NCBI GenBank assembly: GCA_965216945.1
Contig: CBDCGU010000003.1
Location: 3,534,001-3,598,000 of the forward strand
DNA: 64,000 nt
Origin: DATHZQ01 sp965216945
GTDB lineage: Bacteria; Actinomycetota; Acidimicrobiia; Spongiisociales; UBA5794
Reading direction: 5' to 3'
Position 1 is the stretch's first letter, and every line of letters starts with the position of its first letter. Below are positions 33,194 through 41,199 of the stretch, piece after piece. Both the position numbers and the translations under genes were made by a program. Below the pieces are notes generated by a model that was not told where the DNA came from, searched no databases, and saw nothing but the letters and a program-made list of their open reading frames with translations.

Positions 33194-34081
33194 TCACGCT
33201 GGCTCGATCTCGAGCTCGGTCGCAAGTTCCTCGATGGCGCGCAGCGACTCGTCGAGAGTCCGCTTGCGATAGTCGACGTCGACGACGAGGTCGTGAACAC
33301 CAAGTGCTTCGTATTGGGCCGCCAATTCTCTGGTGTGCGGCCAGTTCTTGAGGGAGGGGTTCACGACGATCCGCAGCTCATCGAAGGGGCGCTCCGCACC
33401 CTCGGCGAAGGCACGGAGTCGTCGGAGTCCATCGGCCACCTTGTCGGGTGAGTCGCCAGCGGGATTCCAGCCGTCGCCAACGGCGACGACTCGGCGGAGT
33501 GCTGGATTGCTCGAACCGCCGATGAGGACGGGGACGTGGGCTCCCTGTGCGGGCTTTGGCTGTTGGTAGAACGTCGTGTCGTCGTGGAAGCGCTTGTCCT
33601 CCAACGTGACGGGGTCGTTGCCCCAGACGTCGCGCAGAACCTCGATTGCCTCGGTCGTGAACGGGCCCCGGTCGGCGAACGAGGCACCGACGAGCGAGAA
33701 CTCCTTTTCGTTCCACCCGGCCCCCACACCGAGCCAAAGCCGGCCATCTGAGAGAACATCCAGCGACGCCGCGAGCTTGGCGACCACCAACGTGGGGCGA
33801 TAGGGCAGCACCAGAACTGTGATACCCAAACTGACGCGCTCTGTGTGAGCGGCGACCCATGTCAGCGCCACAAACGGGTCGAGCCGAGGGGTATCCAGGG
33901 GAAACTCCATGCCGCCGTGGGAGCTATAGGGATAGACGGTGCCGTCGAGGTCTGGCAAGGCGACGTGGTCCGTCGACCACAAGGACGTGTAGCCCGCGCT
34001 CTCTGCCAGCGTGGCGACCGCGGTGAGCGCTTCGACGCTCATCAACGGCCCATGGCTCGGCAACTTGAGTCCGAATCTCAT
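33194..34081 (-). CDS. LLM-class flavin/F420-dependent oxidoreductase D
   Basis: A 295-residue luciferase-like protein. Motifs are G-Y-T-S-L-W-S-T-D-H-V-A-L-P, L-V-V-A-K-L-A-A-S-L-D-V-L-S-D-G-R, L-G-V-G-A-G-W-N-E-K-E-F and P-V-L-I-G-G-S-S-N-P-A-L-R-R. It heads the six-gene operon behind operator site 4, which lies 67 bp upstream. The next gene is the selenoprotein-like redoxin. The start at M-R-F-G-L-K-L-P is the natural N-terminus of the barrel; an upstream extension of the frame has no similarity. Confidence 0.87.
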   Translation of the reverse strand: MRFGLKLPSHGPLMSVEALTAVATLAESAGYTSLWSTDHVALPDLDGTVYPYSSHGGMEFPLDTPRLDPFVALTWVAAHTERVSLGITVLVLPYRPTLVVAKLAASLDVLSDGRLWLGVGAGWNEKEFSLVGASFADRGPFTTEAIEVLRDVWGNDPVTLEDKRFHDDTTFYQQPKPAQGAHVPVLIGGSSNPALRRVVAVGDGWNPAGDSPDKVADGLRRLRAFAEGAERPFDELRIVVNPSLKNWPHTRELAAQYEALGVHDLVVDVDYRKRTLDESLRAIEELATELEIEPA

Positions 34082-34148
34082 GTCAGTCCTCGATTCTCCT
34101 CGTCGTGATCTCAACGGCCCGTCCGCCCAAGACACTACCTCGCAATCC

Positions 34149-34164
34149 GAACGAGCGTACGTTC
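34149..34164. promoter_or_regulatory. Island operator site 4 (upstream of LLM/selenoprotein operon)
   Basis: GAACGAGCGTACGTTC has a perfect right half-site and one change in the left half. It is 67 bp upstream of the LLM D start and 43 bp beyond the stop-side start of the neighbouring amidohydrolase gene, in a 110-bp gap. Confidence 0.7.
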
Positions 34165-34191
34165 GATGAAGACGCCACCTGCTGCTCTGAA

Positions 34192-35040
34192 CTACGTGGT
34201 TGCCGATTGCGCCAAGCCGAGCACGTTCGCTGGGTTTTCGAACAGGAGCTTCCGCAGAACGTTCGGTTCGAATGGAAGCTGCCGAAACCGGTCGATTGTG
34301 TCGAGACCATTGAAGGGAAAAGCACTGGCGTAGAGCACCTGATTCTGGATGACGGAGTTTGCGGCCGCAATGACAGGCTCGGCCCCCGGGAGGAACTCGT
34401 ACAACGAAAGCTCGAGGTAGACGTTGGGGTGGCGGTAGGCGAGGCCAATCAACTCTGTCACCTGTGGCCAGCATCCGTGCGAGCACACGATCGTCAGCTC
34501 GGGGAAGTCCTCCGCCACCCGGTCAACGGCGGCAGGATTGGCGAATCTCCCTACCAGCGGTCCCAAGGTCAGCACGACCGGGACACTTCGCTCGGCTGCC
34601 GCTGCATAGATCGGATAGAAGATGCGGTCGTCTGGACAAGACTTGGCCGCATCCGGATCCAGCGCCACGCCGGCAAGCCCAAGCTCTCCGACCGCCCGAT
34701 TGACTTCAGCGACCGCAGCTACGATGCCATCGGTCGGGTCGACGCCTGCCACCCCGATCAGGCGTCCGGGGTAGCGTCGCACACAGTCGGCGATGTAGTC
34801 ATTGTCGACACCCCTCGTCAGGGCGCCGTTGGTGCGTCGCTGCCGGCCCGTGAAGACGGCGTGATCGATGCCGTTCTCTTCCAACGCGGCGACGTAGTCC
34901 TTCAAGGCAACACCGGTTGGGGCCAGGTGGTCGAAGAACTCCCACATCCGCTCAGTGCCTTCCCCGACATAGTCTTTCATGACCTGTGCGGTGTTTGGTC
35001 TCGCTCGGAAGTCGATGATCGGGTAGCTCTCTTTAGGCAT
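34192..35040 (-). CDS. Amidohydrolase-2 family protein lacking usual metal ligands, paralogue
   Basis: A 282-residue paralogue of the protein at 15.8-16.7 kb. The N-terminal strand reads P-I-I-D-F-R-A-R-P instead of an H-x-H strand. The conserved middle histidine is kept in V-C-S-H-G-C-W-P-Q, and the late motif reads Y-A-S-A-F-P instead of G-S-D-Y-P. Thus three of the usual four or five metal ligands are gone in the same places as in its paralogue. V-G-V-A-G-V-D-P-T and N-P-A-N-V-L-G-L fit the family. The start overlaps the upstream LLM stop by 8 bp, forming a two-gene operon with the same LLM/amidohydrolase pairing as at 16 kb. Confidence 0.8.
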   Translation of the reverse strand: MPKESYPIIDFRARPNTAQVMKDYVGEGTERMWEFFDHLAPTGVALKDYVAALEENGIDHAVFTGRQRRTNGALTRGVDNDYIADCVRRYPGRLIGVAGVDPTDGIVAAVAEVNRAVGELGLAGVALDPDAAKSCPDDRIFYPIYAAAAERSVPVVLTLGPLVGRFANPAAVDRVAEDFPELTIVCSHGCWPQVTELIGLAYRHPNVYLELSLYEFLPGAEPVIAAANSVIQNQVLYASAFPFNGLDTIDRFRQLPFEPNVLRKLLFENPANVLGLAQSATT

Positions 35041-36001
35041 CGGTGCTCCTATCCCTTGGCGACAATCTGGACATGACATCGGCGGAGAAGTCCATGAAGA
35101 AGCGCTGCTGGGCAACACGTGAGGCTCCTTCCAGCATGACTCTGCAGACGATCTGGCTGGCATCGATGTCAGCCATTGCTGCCAAGGCAGACGCCACGTG
35201 GTCGGCGTCGCCGACGATTGCTGTGCCCACCGCCTTGTCGAGCGCGTCTTCGACCTCGGCGCGAAAATCCATCGCCGAGTGCTCTCCTTGTGCGTCCATC
35301 GCCCAGCCAAGACCTGCGTAGAGCACATAGCTGGCTCGGAGCCAGCTCAGGACGGCCTCGCGCTCGGCTTCGCTACGGACGATCCATGTGTTTCGCATGA
35401 GTACGAATCCCGGCCTTGACTGCGCCGTTCCGGACTGAGCCCAGCCGTCGAGCTGGGCGGACCGCAGGTCGCGCGCCCTTTCGATCGGGGTGGCTCCCGA
35501 CATGATCAGCGCCCTTCCGTGGCGACCAGCACGTCTTGCGCCCGCGGTGGTGGATGTGCCAACGACCACACCAAACCCGGCGTTCTCGAGGCGAGAGCAC
35601 AGCGCCTCGTGTCGCGCCACGCGTTCGCTCCGGAGGATGCCCTTGCCGTCGAACTCTGGATCGCGGTACCCAAGGCCGAGTCCGATGTCGATACGCGGGC
35701 CGTAGCTTTGCACGAGTTGATCGGCGATCCGCACCACTCGGTCTGGATCCTGAAGCGGAGCCAGCAGCACACCGGTGCCAACTCGGATGCGCTCGGTCGA
35801 GGCAAGCGCACTGGCTGCAGCCGGAAGAAGGGCTGGGCAGTACCCGTCATAGAAGAAGTGGTGCTCGGAGAGCCAGAGTTCGTCGAACCCCAGGCTCTCC
35901 AGCATGACAGCAGAGTCTCGTAACTGCTGGTAGGCAGCGACGTGGTGCATTGGCCTGGTCGCCGTGGACTGAAGGCAATAGAGTCCGACGCCGAACTTCA
36001 T
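35033..36001 (-). CDS. LLM-class flavin/F420-dependent oxidoreductase E
   Basis: A 322-residue luciferase-like protein of a different branch from the other LLM proteins. It opens with K-F-G-V-G-L-Y-C-L-Q-S, has G-F-D-E-L-W-L-S-E-H-H-F as in bacterial luciferase-like monooxygenases, and R-I-R-V-G-T-G-V-L-L-A-P-L. The E-H-H motif is typical of FMN-type members, so this one may use reduced FMN rather than F420. It is followed with an 8-bp overlap by the degenerate amidohydrolase gene. Operator site 5 lies 23 bp upstream of the ATG. Confidence 0.82.
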   Translation of the reverse strand: MKFGVGLYCLQSTATRPMHHVAAYQQLRDSAVMLESLGFDELWLSEHHFFYDGYCPALLPAAASALASTERIRVGTGVLLAPLQDPDRVVRIADQLVQSYGPRIDIGLGLGYRDPEFDGKGILRSERVARHEALCSRLENAGFGVVVGTSTTAGARRAGRHGRALIMSGATPIERARDLRSAQLDGWAQSGTAQSRPGFVLMRNTWIVRSEAEREAVLSWLRASYVLYAGLGWAMDAQGEHSAMDFRAEVEDALDKAVGTAIVGDADHVASALAAMADIDASQIVCRVMLEGASRVAQQRFFMDFSADVMSRLSPRDRSTDA

Positions 36002-36024
36002 GCGAGCCCAATACTCGAAGAGGC

Positions 36025-36040
36025 GAACGAACGTACGTTC
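36025..36040. promoter_or_regulatory. Island operator site 5 (upstream of LLM E operon)
   Basis: GAACGAACGTACGTTC matches the 16-bp consensus at every position if A or T is allowed at the two variable sites. It contains the perfect 12-bp palindrome GAACGTACGTTC. Its closeness to the start codon suggests it covers the promoter or transcription start. Confidence 0.75.
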
Positions 36041-36230
36041 CGAGTGGCGTCTCCGACGCAACGAGGTCGCCCTGACAACGTGTGCCACGCTGCTCCTGGC
36101 TTGGCGATCCAGTTTCGGGGAAGGAGCCGCCGGGCCATCTTGAGGTCCATGTCTCTGGGGGATCTACTCACCAGCGAATGTCGGGCCTTGCGACGACTCG
36201 CCGATTCCCGAGTGCCGATGCTGCAACTGC

Positions 36231-37352
36231 TCATGAGGGCTTCGGGTCGGGCCACGCCGGCTTCTTCAAACGGCTCGGATGTGCCATGCGGTACTGCTTT
36301 GGGTATGAAAGGTCGATACCCAGCCTGTCGGCTGCGTGCCATGCCCAGCGCGGATCGTCGAGCATGCCACGGGCAAGTGCAACGAGGTCGGCTTTGCCAG
36401 AATTGACGACCTCATCTGCCTGGAACGGCTCAGTGATCATCCCGACTGCGATCACGCGTATGCCGGCTTCGTTTCGGATGCGTTCGGCGAATGGGACTTG
36501 ATATCCGGGCCCGGTAGCGATTCGTTGTTGTGGCGCCAGACCACCCGATGAGACATCGATGAAGTCGCATCCCAGCTCGCGCAGCTCGCGGGCAAGTACA
36601 ACGCTCTCGTCGATGTCCCACCCACCGGGAACCCAGTCCGAGGCAGAGATTCGCACGCCGAGCGGCTTGTGGCGCGGCCACTCGGATCGCATCGCAGCGA
36701 ACACCTCGAGTACGAGTCGCATCCTGTTGACCAGCGACCCGCCGTAGGAGTCGGTCCGCTTGTTGCTCAGGGGCGACAGGAACTGGTGGAGCAGATAGCC
36801 GTGAGCGGCGTGCAACTCCACGACGTCGAATCCGATTCGTTCGGCACGCCTGACCGCTCCGACGAATGCGGCCACGATTCGCTGCAACCCCTGCGACTCC
36901 AGAGCCACCGGGGGAGGGTCTTTTGGGTCGTAGGGGATGGCCGAAGGGGCACTGCATTCCCACCCGCCTTCGTCCGGCATGATGAAGCCATAGCCTTCCC
37001 AGGGTGGGCGGGTCGACGCCTTCCTTCCGGCATGTGCCAGTTGGATCCCGAGTGAAGCCGAGCCGTGTCGACGGCAGAAGTCAACAACGCGCGTGATGGC
37101 GTCTTCCGTAGCGGTGGAATGAAGTGAGGGACACCCTGGGCTGATCCGGCCCTCGGGCTCGACAGCGGTTGCTTCCGTGAATACGAGGCCGGCACCGGAG
37201 ACCGCATATTGGCCGAGGTGCATGAGATGCCAGTCCTGCATGAGGCCGTCAACTGCGCTGTACTGGCACATCGGCGAGACAACGATCCTGTTCTCCAGTT
37301 CAACCGAGCGGAGCGCAAGCGGCGTGAAGAGGGCGGCCTTCGAGTCGGGCAT
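36231..37352 (-). CDS. Old-yellow-enzyme-family NADH:flavin oxidoreductase (YqjM-like)
   Basis: A 373-residue FMN-dependent TIM-barrel ene-reductase. P-M-C-Q-Y-S-A has the redox-tuning Cys29 of the YqjM class, Q-L-A-H-A-G-R-K the strand with active-site residues, and E-L-H-A-A-H-G-Y-L-L-H-Q-F-L-S-P and N-K-R-T-D-S-Y-G-G-S the FMN and substrate contacts. It would reduce an activated C=C bond using NAD(P)H. The ATG has AAAGG at 7 nt. It is divergent from the cupin/sulfite-oxidase gene, with operator site 6 in the shared 222-bp region. Confidence 0.92.
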   Translation of the reverse strand: MPDSKAALFTPLALRSVELENRIVVSPMCQYSAVDGLMQDWHLMHLGQYAVSGAGLVFTEATAVEPEGRISPGCPSLHSTATEDAITRVVDFCRRHGSASLGIQLAHAGRKASTRPPWEGYGFIMPDEGGWECSAPSAIPYDPKDPPPVALESQGLQRIVAAFVGAVRRAERIGFDVVELHAAHGYLLHQFLSPLSNKRTDSYGGSLVNRMRLVLEVFAAMRSEWPRHKPLGVRISASDWVPGGWDIDESVVLARELRELGCDFIDVSSGGLAPQQRIATGPGYQVPFAERIRNEAGIRVIAVGMITEPFQADEVVNSGKADLVALARGMLDDPRWAWHAADRLGIDLSYPKQYRMAHPSRLKKPAWPDPKPS

Positions 37353-37390
37353 CTCGCACCTTTCCCTTGGAGAGAGTAGATTCACCACGC

Positions 37391-37406
37391 GAACGGACGT
37401 TCGTAT
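37391..37406. promoter_or_regulatory. Island operator site 6 (between OYE and sulfite-oxidase-like genes)
   Basis: GAACGGACGTTCGTAT contains GAACG and CGTTC around a 2-nt centre. It lies 38 bp from the OYE start and could serve both divergent genes. Confidence 0.6.
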
Positions 37407-37574
37407 GACCGTGCTACGACAGCGTAGCCCATTTGTCCGGGCGCAAGGCTCGCTGCAAGCGGGAGCTGGCCCACTATGCCACCGGCGGCAATCGCATGGC
37501 TCACCGGACTCGAGGAATGCGGTCGCGAACGGCCGCTCGATGCGGCAGTGCGTAGAGACAGCGAAGGCGGACCG

Positions 37575-39077
37575 ATGCCGATCGTTCAACATGACCGTGA
37601 TACGGCCATCCCAGGGGAGAACCGTGTCTCCCTGCGCGACCTGGTCACCCAACAACAGGGGGCGACGTCGTTGAATGTCACGGAGTTGGTGATCGAGCCA
37701 GGAGTTCGGCGGAGCTTCTCAGGTCAACCGGTAGAGACTGCATACATGCTCGTCGAAGGCTCGATACAGATGGTGGTCGGAGACGAGCGCCGCACCGTCT
37801 GCGCTGGCTCGACGCTGCTGGCGCCGGCGGACACAGCGCACGAGCTCGTAAACGACACCTGGGTTGACGCCAGGCTCGTTGTGATCACCACGGTGGAACG
37901 AGGTCGCAGAGCACCCGGGCTCGCCACCCTCGCGTCACCTGGGCCAGCGGATGAGACCGCCTCGATGCCGCATCGGGAGGAAGGGCATCTGATACCTACG
38001 GACGGCGATGGCCGCTCGTTTGCTACGCCACCCGGTGCGCTGCGCGACGTTGTCGTGCCAAATCACAGGTTCTACGTTCGCAACCATTGGGAAGGCGCAC
38101 CTCATGTCGATCGCGACACGTATCGGCTCGACGTCAGCGGTGACGTTTCACACCCCCTGCAACTGAGCATGGACAGATTGCTGGCGCTGCCCAGTAAGCG
38201 ACTGGAAGTCACTCTCGAATGTTGTGGCAACAGCCCAGTACCCCATTTCTGGGCGCTACAAACGCGACCGGCAATGGACAAGGTCTCTGGTCACGGACTC
38301 GTCGGCAACGCCGTGTGGCGTGGGGTGCCTCTGGCCCAGGTCCTCGAAATGGCTGCCATCAACGAGAGTGCCGTCGAGGTGGTGTTCACAGGTGCTGACC
38401 ATGGGCCGGATGAAGTAGCAGGCGAGCCACCGGATGTGACCTACGAACGCAGTCTGCCGATTGCCAAGGCCACACATCCGGACACGTTGTTGGCCTACGA
38501 GATGAACGGTGAACCCCTCCCGCCACTGCACGGATCACCACTGCGCCTTATCGTTCCCGGCTGGTACGGCATGACCTCGGTCAAGTGGCTGGTCGGCGTG
38601 ACGGCGATCGACCACACGTTCGCTGGGTTCTACCAAACGAGCCGTTACATGGTCGCAAACGGCCCCGCCGCTGAGCACTACTACACGTATCTGACGGAGA
38701 TGCGTGTCAAATCGATCATCACGAGTCCCGCCCCCGGTGAGAGCGTGCCGCTCGGAACATACCGGATCGCCGGCGCCGCGTGGTCCGGCACAGACGAGAT
38801 CATCGGCGTCGAAGTGAGCTCCGACGCAGGTCTCACGTGGTGGGGTGCGCACCTCTCGCCGCGGACCGACTATTCCTGGCAGCGGTGGGAAGCCGAGTGG
38901 ACGCCTCAGACGGCCGGTAGGTATACCCTCATGTCGCGGGCCACGAACAGCAGCGGTGAGACCCAGCCGATGGAGTTCCCCAATGTCTGGGATGGTCGCA
39001 GCTATGGGAACAACATGGTCTTCTCACGCATCGCCGAGGTTCGGGACGTGACGGCGGCGAGGTCCTGGCACCATTGA
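37575..39077 (+). CDS. Cupin-sulfite oxidase fusion (molybdopterin oxidoreductase)
   Basis: A 500-residue two-part protein. Residues 1-110 look like a cupin (V-I-E-P-G-V-R-R-S-F-S-G, Y-M-L-V-E-G-S-I-Q-M-V, A-P-A-D-T-A-H-E). The remainder is a sulfite-oxidase-type molybdopterin domain with the molybdenum-binding Cys216 in L-E-C-C-G-N-S and a C-terminal Mo-co dimerisation domain. True sulfite oxidases have C-A-G-N-R; here it is C-C-G-N-S, so the substrate may differ. No heme domain or Tat signal is seen, which suggests a cytoplasmic enzyme. AAGGCGG is 5 nt upstream of the ATG. The N-terminal cupin is an unusual partner. Confidence 0.82.
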   Translation: MPIVQHDRDTAIPGENRVSLRDLVTQQQGATSLNVTELVIEPGVRRSFSGQPVETAYMLVEGSIQMVVGDERRTVCAGSTLLAPADTAHELVNDTWVDARLVVITTVERGRRAPGLATLASPGPADETASMPHREEGHLIPTDGDGRSFATPPGALRDVVVPNHRFYVRNHWEGAPHVDRDTYRLDVSGDVSHPLQLSMDRLLALPSKRLEVTLECCGNSPVPHFWALQTRPAMDKVSGHGLVGNAVWRGVPLAQVLEMAAINESAVEVVFTGADHGPDEVAGEPPDVTYERSLPIAKATHPDTLLAYEMNGEPLPPLHGSPLRLIVPGWYGMTSVKWLVGVTAIDHTFAGFYQTSRYMVANGPAAEHYYTYLTEMRVKSIITSPAPGESVPLGTYRIAGAAWSGTDEIIGVEVSSDAGLTWWGAHLSPRTDYSWQRWEAEWTPQTAGRYTLMSRATNSSGETQPMEFPNVWDGRSYGNNMVFSRIAEVRDVTAARSWHH

Positions 39078-39192
39078 TGCTCAACGCACGATCGGGGGCT
39101 GAACGCTCGGTATACTCTGTGCTCAGTGAGGGTGGTTTGCGATCGCCTGATTGCGCCTCGCCATTTCAACGCCGAGATGAGGACACCAGGAG

Positions 39193-39822
39193 ATGTCGCT
39201 GCGTACGACAGCCGGAGCCAACGACGCGATCTACCCAGCTGCGATCGATCTTTTTGCCGAACACGGGTACGAGGCAACGACCCTGAGAATGCTCTCAGAC
39301 GCGGTCGGGCTTCAGGTGGGGAGTCTCTACAACTACATCGTGTCCAAAGAAGATCTTCTCTTTTCGATCATGCGAAACGTCATGGTCGCCCTGTGCGAAG
39401 AGGCGGAGGAGGCGGTGTCGCAGAGCAGCGATCCTGCGACGCAGATCGATCTCTTCTTTCTTCACGCGGTCCGATTCCACGCAGACCGCAAGAAGGAGAC
39501 GTTCGTTGGCAACACCGAGTTGAGAGCTCTGTCGCCGGCGAATAGAGCAACGATTGTCGGTCTCAGGGACCGGTACGAATCGATTCTCCGAGTCGCACTC
39601 CGCGCATGTGCTGCGAAGGGCCTCTTGCCGCCGAGCGACGTGCGTCTCGCAACCTACGCGGCAATCGCCATGGCCACGCACGTCTCGACATGGTATCGAG
39701 ACGACGGTGAGCTCTCGATCGAGGAGGTTGCGCTCGGCTTGCGTCGGATGTACGCACCCTTCTCAGATCTGGAAGATGCCGCCGACCAGGTGCGCGACAG
39801 CCAAGAGAAGTCGTCACGCTGA
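39193..39822 (+). CDS. TetR-family regulator, candidate master regulator of the island
   Basis: A 209-residue TetR protein. The DNA-binding domain is N-terminal (A-I-D-L-F-A-E-H-G-Y-E-A-T-T-L-R-M-L-S-D, then V-G-S-L-Y-N-Y-I-V-S-K-E-D-L). The ligand domain has H-A-V-R-F-H-A-D-R-K and L-R-D-R-Y-E-S-I-L-R, as seen in regulators of fatty-acid and isoprenoid CoA metabolism. It is the only regulator inside the 15-61 kb island, and TetR proteins bind palindromes like the ten shared sites, so it is the prime candidate for binding them; an acyl-CoA ligand would be usual. Its own upstream region has only a half-like GAACGCTC, so autoregulation is not evident. Confidence 0.87.
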   Translation: MSLRTTAGANDAIYPAAIDLFAEHGYEATTLRMLSDAVGLQVGSLYNYIVSKEDLLFSIMRNVMVALCEEAEEAVSQSSDPATQIDLFFLHAVRFHADRKKETFVGNTELRALSPANRATIVGLRDRYESILRVALRACAAKGLLPPSDVRLATYAAIAMATHVSTWYRDDGELSIEEVALGLRRMYAPFSDLEDAADQVRDSQEKSSR

Positions 39823-39976
39823 ATACCCATCGACTGGGCCTACCGCGATCATTGATGCAGTAGGAATGTTGCACGGCTCGATCGTCGCTGCGGCATGAGT
39901 TCGGCTGATCCATACCTACGGCGTAACAGCACAAATGTGCGCTCTGTGTCGCTGTACCGTCGCGGTATCGTCGGTG

Positions 39977-41188
39977 TCACACTCGGACGATCACGGCCTC
40001 AGCCTCGCCGATCCCTCCACATATGGACACCAATCCGACGAGTCGACGGCTGCCTGCGAGCGCGGCTCTCTGCCTCCTGAGCTCCAAGATTGCCGTCATT
40101 ACGAGACGGGCAGCCGTTGCACCTGTGGGATGGCCGATCGCAATGGAGCCACCATTCGGGTTGGTTCGGTTGCGGATGTCGACGACAAGTTCCGGGTCCT
40201 CGTCGGCCAGGAGCAGGGTCGATACCAGGGGAACGGCGGCGAATGCTTCGTTGATCTCGATCAGGTCGACATCCTCGAGATCCGTACCTGTTTTCTCGAG
40301 CGCCATGCGTGCAGCCACGGCCGGAATCGATGCGATCCGGTCGGGGTGCCCTGATGCCATCGACCATCCGTGAAGCGTCGCCAGGGGCTCGAGACCCCTT
40401 GCTTCAGCCTCACCAACCCGCATGAGTACGAGCGCACTCGCTCCCGAGCTCAATCCAGGTGCGTTCCCTGCCGTGACCGTGGGGCTGCCGTAGATGGTCG
40501 GCAGAGCAGCGAGCTTCTCCATCGAGCTATCCGGACGGATCGACTCATCGCTGTCGAAGGTCCGCATCCCGCCGCGTTCCGAGATCTTCATCGGGACGAT
40601 CTCGTCCACGAACTTGTGCTCGTCGACGGCGTGCTGGACGCGGAGGTGACTGCGGACTGCCCAGGCATCTTGTTCCTCGCGAGAGATGCCGTATTCGACT
40701 GCCTCCTCGCCGGCTTGGAGGGCCCTGGGCTTTCCGGTCATGGGGTCGGCGATGACGAGTTGGTCCTTGAGAGTGACATCGCCGAGTTTGCTGCCCCATC
40801 GCTGGCGGGTGAGGAAATACGGAACGATGGACATGTTCTCGGTCCCGCCCGCCACGCCGATTCGTGCTTCGTCCAGCCGGAGTGATCGAGACACCATCGT
40901 TATGGCGGCGAGCGAAGAGCAACACGCTCGATCCACGGTATATGCGACTTTGCTCTCGGGGATTCCGGATTCGATCAGGACCTGGCGTGCGACCGATCGA
41001 TCAGCTCCCGGCAGGTTGACGCCCATCCCGACCTCGTCGACATCGTCAGGCTCGAGTCCAGAGCGTTCCAGGGCAGCAGTAACGGCGACCGCACCGAGTT
41101 CCGGGAGGCTGAAATCGCGCAACGAGCCTCCAAACCGGCCAAATGGTGTGCGCGCAACGCCCACAACGGCGATGTCAGTCCTATCCAT
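39977..41188 (-). CDS. Thiolase (acetyl-CoA acyltransferase)
   Basis: A 403-residue thiolase. The acyl-accepting cysteine is Cys89 in V-D-R-A-C-C-S-S, where N-R-x-C-x-S-G is usual. The C-terminal catalytic segments are N-E-A-F-A, G-H-P-T-G-A-T-A-A-R and S-I-C-G-G-I-G-E-A, in which the last differs from the common C-G-G-G-x-G. It would cleave a 3-oxoacyl-CoA, releasing acetyl- or propionyl-CoA. It is the last gene of a five-gene operon starting with atuA, 11 bp after the CoA-transferase stop. Confidence 0.92.
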   Translation of the reverse strand: MDRTDIAVVGVARTPFGRFGGSLRDFSLPELGAVAVTAALERSGLEPDDVDEVGMGVNLPGADRSVARQVLIESGIPESKVAYTVDRACCSSLAAITMVSRSLRLDEARIGVAGGTENMSIVPYFLTRQRWGSKLGDVTLKDQLVIADPMTGKPRALQAGEEAVEYGISREEQDAWAVRSHLRVQHAVDEHKFVDEIVPMKISERGGMRTFDSDESIRPDSSMEKLAALPTIYGSPTVTAGNAPGLSSGASALVLMRVGEAEARGLEPLATLHGWSMASGHPDRIASIPAVAARMALEKTGTDLEDVDLIEINEAFAAVPLVSTLLLADEDPELVVDIRNRTNPNGGSIAIGHPTGATAARLVMTAILELRRQRAALAGSRRLVGLVSICGGIGEAEAVIVRV

Positions 41189-41199
41189 CGTTCCTCCAG

